Source: Lumbricus rubellus (Eukaryota; Annelida; Clitellata; Crassiclitellata; Lumbricidae). From it: a stretch of DNA of 64,000 nt. This document shows, piece after piece, positions 25,901 through 38,503 of this stretch. The DNA is taken from the NCBI GenBank assembly GCA_945859605.1, contig OX243815.1, forward strand, positions 31,588,118 to 31,652,117, read 5' to 3'. The notes under the pieces are model-generated. The model made no database searches. It saw nothing but the letters and a program-made list of their open reading frames with translations, and was not told the DNA's origin. Both the position numbers and the translations under genes were made by a program. How positions within the stretch are numbered: position 1 is the stretch's first letter; every line of letters begins with the position of its first letter.

Positions 25901-28900
25901 AATACGACTGAATAAAAAAGCACAGAAACCATCCTTTAGAAGTTTAGATGCTGTGTCAAATGAATACAAAGCTCAGAAATCATTAGATGCTCTGTCAAAT
26001 GAACTGTTCTTGACTAGAAGACACTAACCATGATGACAATGGCAAAGTGAGCTCCAATGAGGGCATAACAACCACCACTTGCACCGACTAAAAACGTCCA
26101 CGGATCAAACACGGATGTACAAAGTGAACCTACAATTAGAACCCAAACAATGCAATGTAACAATTGGAGATCAAGTAGTATGAAAGCAAGAAGCTTGGCT
26201 TTATTCATTTTCAAATTGTATATTTTCATCTATAAATTTATATAGTGCTACTTGCAATGGTCATCAACCAGATACGCTCTCAGTGCAAGAAACCCAGAGA
26301 AAAGAAAAAGGTTTGAAGACAACAAAAAAGAGGCACTTGGCCCATCAGTTAATAAAGATAGATGTGTCAAAAGATGGAGCTGATTCCATAGCGTAGGGCC
26401 AATGAAGGCAAAGTGTTTTAGCATTAGTAAATGCAGTAGAATGGCATGGAGGAAGATAGGACTAAAATAAAGAAAATTCAGATCATGCACACATGTGATC
26501 AAAGTCAAAATGTCATCATGCAATTAAGAAATCCTAAGGTACTGACGACGAGGTATTAATACTACATTCAACTCATCATTTTCCCTTTTTTCACTTACAA
26601 TGCTATTATGACATAAAATAATTAAAAGCATAGATTGTCAGCAGGTAAGAAAAGCCAAATGTTAACAATGGATGACATACCGAAAGTGCAGCAAGCACTT
26701 CATTTCATGCCATTCTTCAGCTTCCACATAACATGGACCAGGCAATATGAATATGCATCAAGCAGATGGATTTTGCCAGTTCAAATCCATATGACTGGTA
26801 CTAGAGATACAGTAATAGCAACTTCTTCCGTTACATGCACACCTTTCAACAGCATTTCAGTTTGTCAACTGATATCTTCCAACAATTATGGCATATATGC
26901 ATACATACATACATAATATTATGGCATACCTGCTATGACCCCAAGACAATAGACAATTCCAACTCTCCAAAACTTATGAACCATTTCCAGAGGAAGACCA
27001 AGAAGTAGCTGGAAGATCAAGTTGGAGATGAGGTGTTTAATACTGGAAAAAAATCAACAAACACAGAGAAAATGAACACATGATTCGACTTTTAGAACGT
27101 GAGGAAAGACAGCCACACATCCTTTACATGTCTCTATCAGCAATAATTGTCAATATTAGAACTGAAGAATAGTTTCAGCTAATGTAGATACCAAATAGCA
27201 ATGCAACAGGCAGTGTTGACTCTGATATCAAACTTGGGTCATATTGCTATAAAGCTGAGTTATAACTCAATCAAATAACAAGATCCTGATTCACTACAGT
27301 CAAATAGAAAATCATTTAAGTAAGAATCAGAATCCATATTTTGTTATGTTGAACAATACTCTCAACTGGTTATAAACAAACCAAATTTTAAAATAATTAA
27401 CATAAAACGTTAACATCGCACTACTTCCAACACATTGATAAAACAGGCGAGTCCAGACGCAAGTCAACATGACTGATCATATAAATTTCATATAACGGAT
27501 AGCACTGGACAACAGTGATTTTGCTTCCTGAACACTTTCAGGTGTTTCTTATGCAGTTTCTGCTGCTGATCACGAAAATCACCTTGAAATTGCCCTATCA
27601 CGTAACGTAGCAAAAAAAGTTCAAATTTGTTGTCCAGTGTAGTTAATGCTACATAAACTCAATATTACAATGCATTACAAGTGGTTATTATCTTAAATAA
27701 TATTACGATATGTGCAGTAAGCTCAGAAGACGGATAATGAGCCGTCTTTTGACCCTGACACTGCTTTGTGGCATTTTTTTAGCGGATGATACAGTGAACA
27801 ACATATGAGATGAAGACACACCCATCATGTATGAACATGTAGCTCAGGAACCTCCACGCCTCATAGCGTCTGTATGGGTTGTAGACAAGAGGACTCTCAA
27901 GAGGTGCACCTGAAGTCATTGTGGTTGGAATCCCCTTCTCCTTCTGAACAATGGCATAACCTATGAAGATGGCCAGCTGATGAGAATGGCACAAAACAAA
28001 CAACCGCAACATCCTTGTTAAGTCTCTCACAGATTGGTCCATGGGAACACCGTAATTGTTTTGTTATTATATTACAATGCATTAATTGACTATCACACAT
28101 AAATCATCTACCGTGTGACTCGGTGTTGGTTGGTAGAGGACAGTGCACAGCTCTGACAGTTAGCCAGTCTCAAGGATATATGTCTAATCAAATTAATTAA
28201 TAAATGAAATTAAGCACACAATGAGAGCACAAACTTCCTCCATTGTCCCACTGATGTTGATAAAATAAAGCCAGTAACTATTCAAATATATTATATTCTA
28301 ACATATAAGATTATAAATGCATATACATAACGTGTGCACCAGTATAGTGTGCAACAAAATATTAGTGCACAAGAATACTCCCATCAATATATTCAATGCA
28401 AGTGCACTTGTCTTGTTCAAAATCTGTGCCTTCACACAGTTGCACCTATTAATCGTATATTATGAGAATTTATAAAGCGCATCAAACAGTACTAGCCATT
28501 CAGAAGCACTTTCATCAAAACAGCCCCAAGCAAAAGGGAAATTGGAAGAATGATCTCTCACAGCTGCCAGAAATGGGGATGTCTAACATACGTTTTGGAT
28601 AAACTAGAAGGATTGTTGATTGCCGATAATATAAACGCCTGCAATACAGTTCTGAATGACTTTTGAGTTGCTTGTATAGATATTAAGTCAGCCAGATTAG
28701 GGGCGTTGTTATACCACTCCCAGTCGGAGAGGTTTGACACCACTGCCTTCTCAAGACTAAAGAAAAACAGTAAAAAGATTACCTCAATAACACTGATAAT
28801 GATCATGAAGAGTGGAGGAGGACAACAGCTGTAATGGGCGGTATAATCCTCCACCAAGTCTGTTTCGCCATCTTCTGCAACCTTGTTTTTTGGTACAACT

Positions 28901-31900
28901 GTGCTGACAGCTGTTTTTATCAGAAGTTGGAACTTCGTCAACTGCTGAATTGTAACGCCCGCTGACTCCGCTGAAGTCATCTAATCACACAAATTATATA
29001 TGTCCCATTTACATCACAATTTTTCACCTGCCTCTCATAGCAATATGAAGACAATTTCACTTCTTTAAACAGAAATATATTTTTCATAAATCAATAATTA
29101 TTACCCCTGCATCCACTCTTCAACCTCTTACCACTGTTCTCCATTGTACTGCAAAGCTCATCAAAAAACTTGACTCTTCATGACCGCATTCACCCACATC
29201 CTTCATGACCTGCACTGGGTGGGCGTCCCATACAGGAGCGAATAACTTTCAAAATCTGTCTTCTGATGTATCGAGTCCACACTAACGCATCTCTTTCTTA
29301 TGTGTCCTCACAAGTTTGTAACACCATGCATTTTCATCCCTCCAATCAAGACGAGGATTACATATGTAGTATGTACGAACTTCATCTCAAGGTGACTTTG
29401 TGACCACACGTATGTTCAGTTAGAAAATTCTGAAACCGTGCATTTGCACTAGCTGGCCTAACTGAATGGAATAAAACTCTTGACTTTATTCGCAAATCAT
29501 CTTCTTTATCACTCTTCAAGAAAAGCCTGAAGACTTATTTCTTTAAGGTTTATATTTATTATTCATGAGTAATCTTCCCATTACGCACTTTTGTGCAAGA
29601 TTCTTTTTTTTTAGGCGCTTTATAAATGATAGTTTAATAATAACAACAATAATAATAATAGTAATATAAGTAAACTACGGTACCTATTATTCTGGAAAAC
29701 CAACATTCACTTGGACCAGCAACTCATTTGTATACAACATATTGCACACTTATCAATTCCCAAAGGTTGGTAAAGAACATTAGAATACTGTCTTTTTAAT
29801 CCTTGTACTGTATTTTAATCAATCAAAAGAAGCAGACAAAATGTAGGGTCCAGTAAATTATGTAATAAGGCTCATTTATTCAAATTAAATGTTTTGTTTA
29901 AATTAAGTTGGTTTAGAAAGATTGTTTTGCTCAACCTGTAACTATCATGAGAAAGCATAAAGTTTAATCAAATTCTATCTAATGACTACAACAGTATCAT
30001 TATCATAATTAACCAAACCATCTGCAGATGGGTACATCAAGTAAAATCACAATAAGATTTTTAGCTGTGGCTGGGCTCACTACTAAATAAGTCTCCTCAA
30101 AAGGCTCTATATAAATTCTTGGAATAAATGACTAAAAAATTACAATCCATTGGAGAAGCCAAGATAAAATCTGATGGAACAGGTTTTGCCAAAGCTTCCC
30201 TCTAGGTTACCCTACCAACCTACCAACATCCTGTTTTGTGATGGCTTAACAACATTCATCAATATGACAGTTTGTTCAAATTTCATCATCCTCATCACAA
30301 ATTTATTATAATCTAGTATGGCTGATAATTTATATTTTCCCCTCTCCCAACGTGATGATGTACACAATTGTAACAGCAGAGCATAATCAAAATGGGACAA
30401 GGATGATGGCAATTTAAAATGCATCAAATCACATGAGCTGTATTATCCTGACTGCACCAAATTATCTGAAGCCCATTGTGCATTCTTGTACATTGGACCA
30501 TCATTTTGGAGTAATCTTCTCAATGGAATATTACATCTCAGTTAGAGGACATGAACCAAGCAAACAAGGGTTTCAGTGTCAGTGCCACAAACCAATATCA
30601 CTTGCACCACCTATTTAATAACCCCTGGCAGAATTAAATCAACTGTAGCCTCCTCTCTAGCTGAAATCAGCCAAATCTTGCTCATTTATATGCCACTTCA
30701 AATAATCAGAGGTTATTGTAGTGAAAAGAATGTTGAACTGTCAACGGGCAATCTTGTCCAGTGGTTTTCACACTTTGGTATGCATACCCCTGGTGGTACG
30801 CCAGGCGTCGTCAAGGGGTATGTGAAAAAATTCCAAAATCTTATTTTTTAATCAATTTATGGACTTTTAATATGAAAGTTTATGTCCAGATCTTTCTTTG
30901 ACTGCTAATCATGACTTTTAACGTTGAAGCACCACTGTCTCATCCGATATAATAATTGGGCCTGCTTATCACACTATACACAGCATACAGCATATTTATA
31001 TTTATTGCAATAATTTCAAAACCAACAAAGGATAAATGGTTGAGCGAGCCACTTAAGATAAAGCCACTCGACATAATTGTTAGCACTGCATCGACTGAGA
31101 CTGACACACAAGAGATGCCAGAGTAGATCCCAACGATGATGATGATGGCAGAGTACAATTAATTAGCGTTATAAGTGTGGAGATAAAAATGAAACCCAGT
31201 CTCAATGTTTCATCTGCAGTAAAAAACCTTCAAATTATCCAACGAAACCTTTGCTGCTTCGGCACCATTTCAATGCAAAACATCTTCTGATAAACCACTT
31301 GAATTCTTCAAATGGGAAAAAATGGAAAAATGTCATAAGGTAGGCCACAGAAGTTGGTCATTTACTGCAGCTAACTCAGAAAGAAAATGCTCATTTGGTC
31401 ATTTTAAGAATTTAGCTCAGACAAGAGCTGAATTATAGATTAATTTCTGACCTAGCTTTAAAATTGTGATTCCTTTCAGCACATCATATCTGGGTGAATC
31501 TGGTTTTCAACTATACTCACTATCAAAAAACAAGACTTAGAATGCACACAGCATCTTTTTACATCTTTAACATCTGAACAGGGTTTCATCAAATAGGAGA
31601 GTGTTAAAATAGACTCGTATATTACAGGCAGAGCATATACTCACCAACTGGACAAATTCTTCATACTTCAGAATGCCATCCCTGTCTGCATCTGCTCTCC
31701 GCAATAAAGCTTCAAGCTCATGGCTTGGAAGATCATCAGTGTCAATGCTTCGCAGATTCTCACGCAGGACTTGCAAAGGAATTCCGCCATTCTCAGCATA
31801 CTAAAGACAACATCATAATTGTATCATTTCTAAATAGATGAATGCATTTTAAAATGACATTCATTAGTGTTATCTAAAAATATGCAATCAGCATATGCTG

Positions 31901-34241
31901 GGTTAAATAATTGACGCAATAATAATCCTTATAACAAAAGGGCTTAAATTGTTATAATTAGTCATCGTAGTCATTAAGATGTTACTGAGGTTTGATTTGC
32001 ATAACTTCTACAGAGAAGTAAAAAATTATCTTTCATTAATATTAATTTGGATTAAAAAAACTACATAGATCTTCTACACCTAGAATCAATTACAACAATT
32101 GTGTTTCTTACTTACCCCATCGAATATAGGCTTGTATTTCTGTTAAAAAACATCAAGTATTTCAATTTCATATCAAACTGGCTCCAAAAACAACTGAGGA
32201 GAATTTCTTAGAAAATTAAAAACTTCTTCAGAAACAGAGACAAAGAAAGAACCAAATACTATCAGGAATCTCATATTAAAAACTAAGACTTTCAAATGTT
32301 ATTTATATCTTCAATCTCTTCAAGTCATCACAATGAAACAAATTTATCGCATTTTCACGAGCAGTCAATCATATCAAAGGATTAGGCAGCAAACAAAAGG
32401 TCGCAACTGTGCCAATAGATGCTATTGTTACCAAATCAGGAAAGCATGTGACACAAACGCAGTGGCTGGGCAGCTTGGTATAATAGAGTTACAGTTCAAA
32501 CGACACTTCTACTGGTTCTGTACAGTGTGCTTTGAAGAACTTCTAGCCGATGTGTATACAACCTATAAAAACCTATAGCCTAGTCTTATGAATTATAATT
32601 GAAAATTAGTTGAGCATAATTTAAGACTGATTTCTAATCTCCTAGACTGCTGCTTGGTGATCAATGATTGCATGTACTATCCCAATGAACGGTAGTACTA
32701 CTAACTACAAGTCTAGCTCTTATTTCGAGTCACTGAGACATGTTCAGACCTCCATGTCCCCTCATTTATGGACAATTTCACACCACTGGTAGCATCTTGC
32801 ATGTCTTTACAACATTTGTTCATGCAAACACGCTGACTGAAGGCGATCAGGCTGGTCAGTCTTCAGTCAAAACTAACTCCTTATATGAATTACCACTGTC
32901 CTCTAAGCACAATGATACTCCCAAGTGCGGTTTGCATATTGCAAAGCAATTATTTTTGGAACTCGTTAAAAACAGTTACTTGTTGCCGTGAGAATGCCCT
33001 GAAACGATCAGTAGACATCAGATTTGATACTGGGTATATAATTTATATCAGCAAATTGCCAAACCAATTTGGCAATTGGTTTGGCTGGTAAGTGATCAGT
33101 GCAATTAGGCAGATGTGTGATTGGAAGAGAATTGGATGCCACAACATAAAGATGATCAGAAAGTAAAGTTTGTTTAATGAATCGTGCTGCAAACGACGAC
33201 TGTGATCATCATGCTCTTCCAAGATGGTATGCATGTTAAGACATCAAAAGACATTCAAGAATTAGTGAACGTTAACGGAAATGTGATCGTCTGAAAAGAC
33301 GTGACTGCGAAAGTCACCAATAATGTTATGGCTAGGTCAGTACCGTCAATTACATAATCTTCCCAAAGAATTCGCAATTCAGTCTTTACAGAAAGTAATG
33401 CAGTTGTCAAGAAATGAGGGACAGAGGGGTAAATCCTCAGTAATCATTGCGAGTATTTTAGTTTTAACTCTTTCCCGCCGGATGGGGTCACCCGTGACCC
33501 TATTAACAGCATAGGTATCAAAACAATTCCGGCTGGAATGAGTTAAGAAACAGGAACATTCAGAAATTTCAAATAACAGGCAAGATTTGCTATAATTAAA
33601 GAATGATTAGGTGCATAAATTTAATTACAATGTATAACTCCAATAATCACAAATAAAAATTTCGTAAATTGCTGTTGTGTTGCTTGACTCGGGTTCTGCT
33701 GAAAATAAGATAGCCCCTCACACTTCTGGCTTGGCCATTCCAGGAGTGATCCAGCACTTAGGAATTTAGTGTTAAGCCGAACCCACTGCTGTAAAGCCGA
33801 CCTGCGTGTCGTGCTATAGGGCTTAGTTATAGTAAGCGGGTCCCTATGTGTTGGTTAGGGTCAGGTGAGGCATCGTGAGAGTCGGTTAGGGTCAGGTTAG
33901 GCATCGTGAGGGTCGGTTAGGGTGAGGTTAGGCATCGTGAGGGTCGATTAGGGTGAGGTTAGGCATCATGAGGGTCGGTTAGGGTTAGGGATAGGGTTAG
34001 TGCAGTCATTCATTAACACAGGGACCCGCTTACTATAACTATGCCGTGCTATAGTGGGCCGTATTTCGTATAATCTGTACCTGTAATCGTTCTGCGGTTT
34101 GTCAGATTGAGTCATTAAAGAAGATATTATTATTATTATTACACTTACCCTGTCGAGTGTCTCCTGTGATGTCAAGTTCTGCATTTCCACCTGCTGTCCT
34201 CGCTGCATCTGAGCACGTCTCCCTCCTCTCGAAGACGCCAT
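22978..34241 (-). CDS. Rhomboid copy A: EF-hand rhomboid-related intramembrane serine protease (RHBDL1/3, fly rhomboid-4 type)
   Basis: Rhomboids cut transmembrane substrates inside the membrane. Exons in transcript order: 34241-34149, 32139-32116, 31800-31645, 28980-28783, 27976-27822, 27042-26930, 26129-26029, 25006-24916, 24191-24096, 23180-22978; all GT..AG, 409 aa plus TAG. The cytosolic N-terminus has an EF-hand loop [12 protein letters not shown] (residues 76-87). The membrane core starts at LFMIIISVIELAIF. Family landmarks are [12 protein letters not shown] in the TM1-2 loop, H212 and N216 in TM2, the GASGG motif with nucleophile Ser264, and AHFAGLVAG with catalytic His336. A last hydrophobic helix ([18 protein letters not shown]) is followed by a Cys-rich tail, [10 protein letters not shown]. 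Exon 2 is a 24-nt microexon. The start has A at -3 and G at +4 and gives a length near RHBDL3 (about 404 aa). Introns hold LINE, SINE and MITE insertions. EF-hand calcium control is known for fly rhomboid-4; here it is inferred. Confidence 0.93.
24388..24608 (+). mobile_element. 5'-truncated non-LTR retrotransposon end with target duplication
   Basis: The 221-bp insert encodes the C-terminus of a LINE reverse transcriptase (WVGHLLRGDSL, then GKRCRGRPRQKLLDGMMEE, then TAA) and ends in an (AAG)n tail. It is flanked by the 11-bp direct repeat GACAGGCACAC (24377-24387 and 24609-24619). Copy C carries the empty site, a single GACAGGCACAC at about 49747, so the insertion postdates the sharing of this intron between A and C. 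Confidence 0.85.
24665..24846 (-). mobile_element. 5'-truncated SINE in copy A intron 8
   Basis: It shares AGCAGCCTACAAAGCAC, ACAGACAGCCTGCAAT and CAAGTTATGCAGTAATCTTA with the fuller copies at 59388 and 61990, but lacks their tRNA-like head. The poly(A)/TATT-type tail is at the low-coordinate side. The block is absent from the otherwise nearly identical intron of copy C (49795-49815). Confidence 0.7.
26233..26545. repeat. Ancient repeat shared by intron 6 of copies A, B and C
   Basis: It begins TTTATATAGTGCTACTTGCAA and contains CAGTGCAAGAAACCCAGAGA. Matching blocks sit at the same intron position in copy B (40838-41160) and copy C (51518-51800), so it was present before the duplications. 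The TATAGCGCTACTTG start resembles the LINE/SINE tail type of this genome. Confidence 0.6.
29100..29655 (+). mobile_element. Degenerate CR1/L2-like LINE 3' end in copy A intron 3
   Basis: On the plus strand a decayed reverse transcriptase C-terminus can be read: DLHWVGVPYRS, later WNKTLDFIRKSSSLSLFKKS followed by LKTYFF. It is followed by a GGCGCTTTATAAATGATAG tail and (AATA)n. Frameshifts and stops are frequent. The equivalent intron of copy B (44017-44610) is short and lacks it. Confidence 0.7.
33464..33546. mobile_element. TTAA-bounded palindromic mini-element, copy 6
   Basis: It starts TTAACTCTTTCCCGCCGG and ends CCGGCTGGAATGAGTTAA, 83 bp with intact TTAA at both sides. The inverted ends are less perfect than in copies 2 and 5. 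It lies in intron 1 of rhomboid copy A. Confidence 0.55.
33820..34044. mobile_element. MITE with telomere-like core and 10-bp target duplication
   Basis: Terminal inverted repeats of about 24 bp share AGTTATAGTAAGCGGGTCCC (left from 33824; right reversed, ending near 34042). Direct repeats CGTGCTATAG flank the element at 33810-33819 and 34045-34054. The interior is a minisatellite of GGTTAGGGTNAGGTTAGGCA and CGTGAGGGTCGG units plus TTAGGGTTAGGGATAGGG. It sits in intron 1 of copy A, about 105 bp from the donor of exon 1, apparently inside a SINE whose tail continues at 34055-34140. TSD length fits a Mutator-like or similar family; no transposase is present. Confidence 0.75.
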
Positions 34242-34559
34242 AATGCCCGACGACACGACGATTATCTTATGAACAAAATTTACAGGCTAGTAGATACAGA
34301 TCAGTCGCTTGATTACATCACCTTTAAAACGGAAAATGCCGTCCATGTAGCGATAATAACGAAACTTATAGGTCAAGCTTAACCTCCTACAACAAACGGA
34401 TGTAATAAAATGCCGCTTTAGAAATGTAAATAACTTTGGAAATAAAACATCCGATAAATTGTTGAGTGCATTCGTAAAGTATTACAGCTAGACTGAACTA
34501 ATGGAAAACGTCAGCATTTTGGAAATAATGTCGTGACAATAATTATTAGTAAACCAACC

Positions 34560-34567
34560 TATAAATA
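34560..34567 (-). promoter_or_regulatory. TATA-like box upstream of rhomboid copy A
   Basis: On the minus strand TATTTATA lies about 320 bp upstream of the copy A ATG, within a block conserved in copy B (TATTTAAA at 46843-46850, in the same CTACTATTTA context). Between box and gene both copies share GAACAAAATTTACAGGCTA and CAGTCGCTTG words, which may be 5'UTR. The role is inferred from conservation and motif only. Confidence 0.35.
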
Positions 34568-34669
34568 GTATCTGCGAGGCCACGTACACCCACGCACCCC
34601 TCGACTGCATGTGCTTCCACTTCTAGTTTGCATTCAATTCGGTAGGCGTAAAATCCAGGGAGCCTACAA

Positions 34670-36359
34670 GCAGTGTTTAGACGTCTCTGAGTGGAAAGTG
34701 AAAGCCCCCCAGGACTGAATCCCCACCAGGAAAATCGCGAGGAGTTGCATACAAGCACGGTCGAGTAGCCTAAATACATACCATTCCCCCCCAGAAAAAG
34801 TCAATGTGAAACAATTTCAGTGTTTAATAAAAGTAAGTAGGCCTAATTAAGTAAGTAAGAATATTCTTTTTTTGACCACCAGCAAACGCACAGTAGTTTA
34901 CAGAATGGAAAAATAACAATAGAAAACATTTATGCAATGTTATACAATCTAGATGTCTCTGTCTCTCTGGGGAAGGGGGGCAAGAAGTTCTCCCAGGAAT
35001 GAATCCCCTTGAAAATTAGGGGAACTAGTTGCGAGATGGACCCTTGGGGCATGATGGGTCTCGTCAACCTAAGGTATCTATTATGTCGCCACCTTCCGAA
35101 TGAACTTTTAATTACTGTGATACTGTTGGCGCTTTGATTTGTCCAAACTAAACGACCGAAACGACATTAATTTTTTCTTGTTTCTATGATGAAGTTGATT
35201 TTTGACCTGATACTATTTTCAGGAGACAATTATTTGCTAATTTCAATTGCACATTGTGACAGGCCTTAGTATAGAGGCATAAGTGGGAGATGTGAGTATA
35301 TTTGAGTGTTAATGGAGGTGCATGAAGGATTAAGTTAGTGCACAGTGTAAATTATAAAAAAGAAGAAGAAGAAAAGGACAGAGAATGAAAGAGAGGAGAC
35401 AAAAGAAAAGAAAAGGGAGAAAAAGAAAAGAAAAGGAAGACAGAGGAGAAGAGGAAGAAGAAAGAAAAAGAAAAAAGAAAAAACCAGGCACTATAGTTTA
35501 TCAACAGTTGCTGGTAGAGATTGATTCTATATGACATTTTTTCCTGCATGTGCACGTATCTGACCTTTAAAGTGTGTGAGGGCCAAGTATACCCTAAGAT
35601 AAGGAGGCAAGCTGTTCCATATCAGGGGTCCCTGATATTTAATGGAAAATTTGTGGGTGTTGGTTCTAGGATAAATACTAATTTGTGCGGTGATCTGGCA
35701 AAATCAGGCTTAAGTTGCTTGATAGTACTTTTGAGATAATGGGCCATTTGAGTGAGCTGGGGTCATATGTCGATTTTGACATTTTTGCATTTGCATATAG
35801 TAGGCCTACACTGTTTTATCTAACTATTCGCCAAATATCATTTTGAGGGGCTTTCAGCCAATGAAGCGAATTAGGTAGCCTACTTGTTCGCAGTGGGGCG
35901 CGCAGCACTACCTGAGCTAAGTTTTTTATACATTGCAGGCTCCTGTTGAGATCAATGTCTGAGAGGCCAACAAAAACTCAGTTAGCATAATTAAGTAAGT
36001 AGCCTAAGTAATCTTTATTAGCACGAGATAAGTGCTCATCCTTTACAAGAATAATTGCACATACAGTGGCGAAAAAGTAGCACGTCAGTACATTATTCGA
36101 GTAGGCCTAACACACAAAAATAAATTTTATACGGAAGCAGTACGGTAAACTTAGCTATTATAGCTATTATAAACATTTAGAGGAAGACGGTTCGAAAAGT
36201 AATTTCCATTGTTCTGATCCGAGGAACATGAACATTGTAAATGCCTAAAACACGGAACCAGATCAGATTAGCAATACGACTGATGAGGAAGTAGTGACTG
36301 TAAATATAATAGCAAAGGGCCAAGGACAGACCACAGTATATATAACAAGACTGAGTCAT
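34670..36359. other. Intergenic region between copy A promoter and copy B 3' flank
   Basis: No coding exon is supported. It contains a roughly 130-bp polypurine tract (35357-35486, GAAGAAGAAAAGG-type) and unremarkable AT-rich sequence. Alignment with the upstream region of copy B ends near 34665, which marks one border of the duplication unit. Homology to the 3' flanks of A and C resumes at about 36360. Confidence 0.6.
35357..35486. repeat. Polypurine tract (AAG/GAAA-rich)
   Basis: About 130 bases with almost only A and G on the plus strand. The opposite strand gives a spurious Phe/Ser-rich open frame. Confidence 0.9.
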
Positions 36360-37322
36360 GTAAAAAAAGCATTAACTCTAAAATAAAAGAACTAAAGATT
36401 ACTACACCATCATATTCAAAGGCAAAGTCGCTGTATCATGAGCAGGGACATGTGCTGAAGGAAAGGTCATATCACTACATGTCCATTTAACATCTCTAGG
36501 CGGCAGAGAAAAGACTGAATACTTAACAGAAACTTCTGTAAAAGACCACATTGGTTTGAGATTGACAGACTTCCAGAAAATTAGAAATATCAAGGCTCTT
36601 TGGCTAATCAGTATTTAAAAATTAATTATACTAAACGATCAACAATTAACTGGGTTAGTGCATACACAAATCTTCAAGGTTACTTACTAACTTTCAAATA
36701 AAAAAACAATGCCCTCAAATGTTGTCAGATTTAGATAAGCAGATGTACAGGACTGGATGAAACAGGCTTGATCAAAAATAGTGCATTGGAGAAAAGTATT
36801 ATCAAAAAACACATAACTTTACTCAGATCAAAAACATATTTTACACAATTCCAACTCAAAATGTAACTCTCACATGACTTATATAAGGACTAGAGATAGC
36901 TTTTTCTATAAACAGTGATAGTAATCAAGCATTTCAACACAGTCTACTTCATACTTCAATGAAATCTTCATGGGCACTTCTGACATAACAGCTGACTGTA
37001 TTGCAGGGATTGTGACAGACTATTTTCTTGTCCTACTAAGACTGTAGGATGCGTTAAATAATTTTTTAAAAATCGCTACCTTAACGTGCAACATTTAGAA
37101 ATTTCTCCAATATCATGATCTGCATAGTAAAAAGGTACGTCTAGTGACAAGACTTTTCAGCCTGATTACTACAGAAACAGATTAACACTATAACATTCAC
37201 AAGGAGACTCCAAATAAAAATACACATAATACAAAAAAGAAAGCAAAGGCCAGACGAAGGAAGAGAGTAGAGGCAGACAGTCAATAGACAAAGACACAAT
37301 AAACGCCAAAATGGATTAAAAT
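36360..37322. other. 3' flank of rhomboid copy B, duplicated block
   Basis: It is alignable with the 3' flanks of copies A (20400-22977) and C (48415-49099): AAGATTACTACA.CATCATAT, CACATGACTTA, and CTAGTGACA..TTTTCAGCCTGATTA just before the last exon. It includes a copy of the GGCTAATCAGT...GGGTTAGTGCATA block at 36591-36665. No exon is visible. Confidence 0.6.
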
Positions 37323-38469
37323 CTACTGTGGACATCTGTAGCCATAGGGACATGGACAGCACGGACGCCAGTCAGTGATAGGGTAGTAACTGGTGTAGAA
37401 GGTGTTCCATAAAATGGCGAAGATAACAAGAACGAGGTAGACGACAAGTGCTATCCAAAAAAGGATCGTCTCCCACGGCTTCACATGAAAATTATTCAGC
37501 ACAGGTATTCCAATCAGTATTCCTGCATTATACAAACACAAATGTTTAAGGCCAATAGTTTTAATCTTTAAGTCCCATTATCTGCAGTAATCAGTCAATC
37601 AAAATCAATCAAAATTTACATAGCGCCCCTTCAAGGTACCTACTCAGAGGCGCTCCCGGCCGAGATCAAGCAAAAAAACAGTCTTCAACAGTTTGTGAAA
37701 TTGAGAACAGCTTTGAAAGTGTTGCATAGTCAAGGTAAGAGAAGTCCATTCCAGGTTGTTGGACCAACCACGGAGAACGAACGCCTTTGCATTGTTGCAG
37801 AGCGAGTGAAAGGAACCATTAAGTCACCATGGACAGCAGAGCGCAGTGCACGGCGGCCTATGCAAGTGGAAAGGGGGAGGCAAAGCTCACACAAACAAGA
37901 AGGTGCCCAGCCTGATAAGCATCGCCACACCAAAGATGCAATCCTAAATGAGAAGCCAGTGCAAGACCTTGCGCATATATTGGGATACTCGGTCGGACTT
38001 GGTGAAGCCCCCCCCCCCCAATAAATTGCGTGGCAGCCCGATGGACCCTCTCCAACCTCTCAATCCAAATAAAAAATACACAGTAAAGTCAGGGTTTAAT
38101 AATATAGAGCCCTGAGGGACGCTGCTATACTTACATGTAAGGTAACATTCAGCACAGGTGAAGCTTGCCCGTTGTGTGAAATGTATGATAGAGCAAGACA
38201 TTGACTCGAAGCCAGTAAATTCATAAATCTAGAACTCTGATCATATAAAAACAAATTTAATTAAATGATAAATTACCAGCAACAAGTCCTGCAAGGTGAG
38301 CGACGTAAGCGACCTGTGAGGTTTCAGGGTGAGTGTACCTTGTGTATATGGCAAAACCCGTATCGATTCCAGCTGTAAAGACACAAGAACTGAGACACTC
38401 GACACACGACACATATTATGTAGACAAACACCGACCAACAAAGATACACAGATGTATGTATGTATGTAC

Positions 38470-38503
<34 letters not shown>

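Noticed and set aside
33880..34000. True interstitial telomere
   Set aside because: The TTAGGG-like units are degenerate, mixed with GTCGTGAGGGTCGG and enclosed by terminal inverted repeats with a target duplication, so a mobile element explains them better.
35352..35555. Phe/Ser-rich open frame
   Set aside because: It is the antisense of the polypurine tract.
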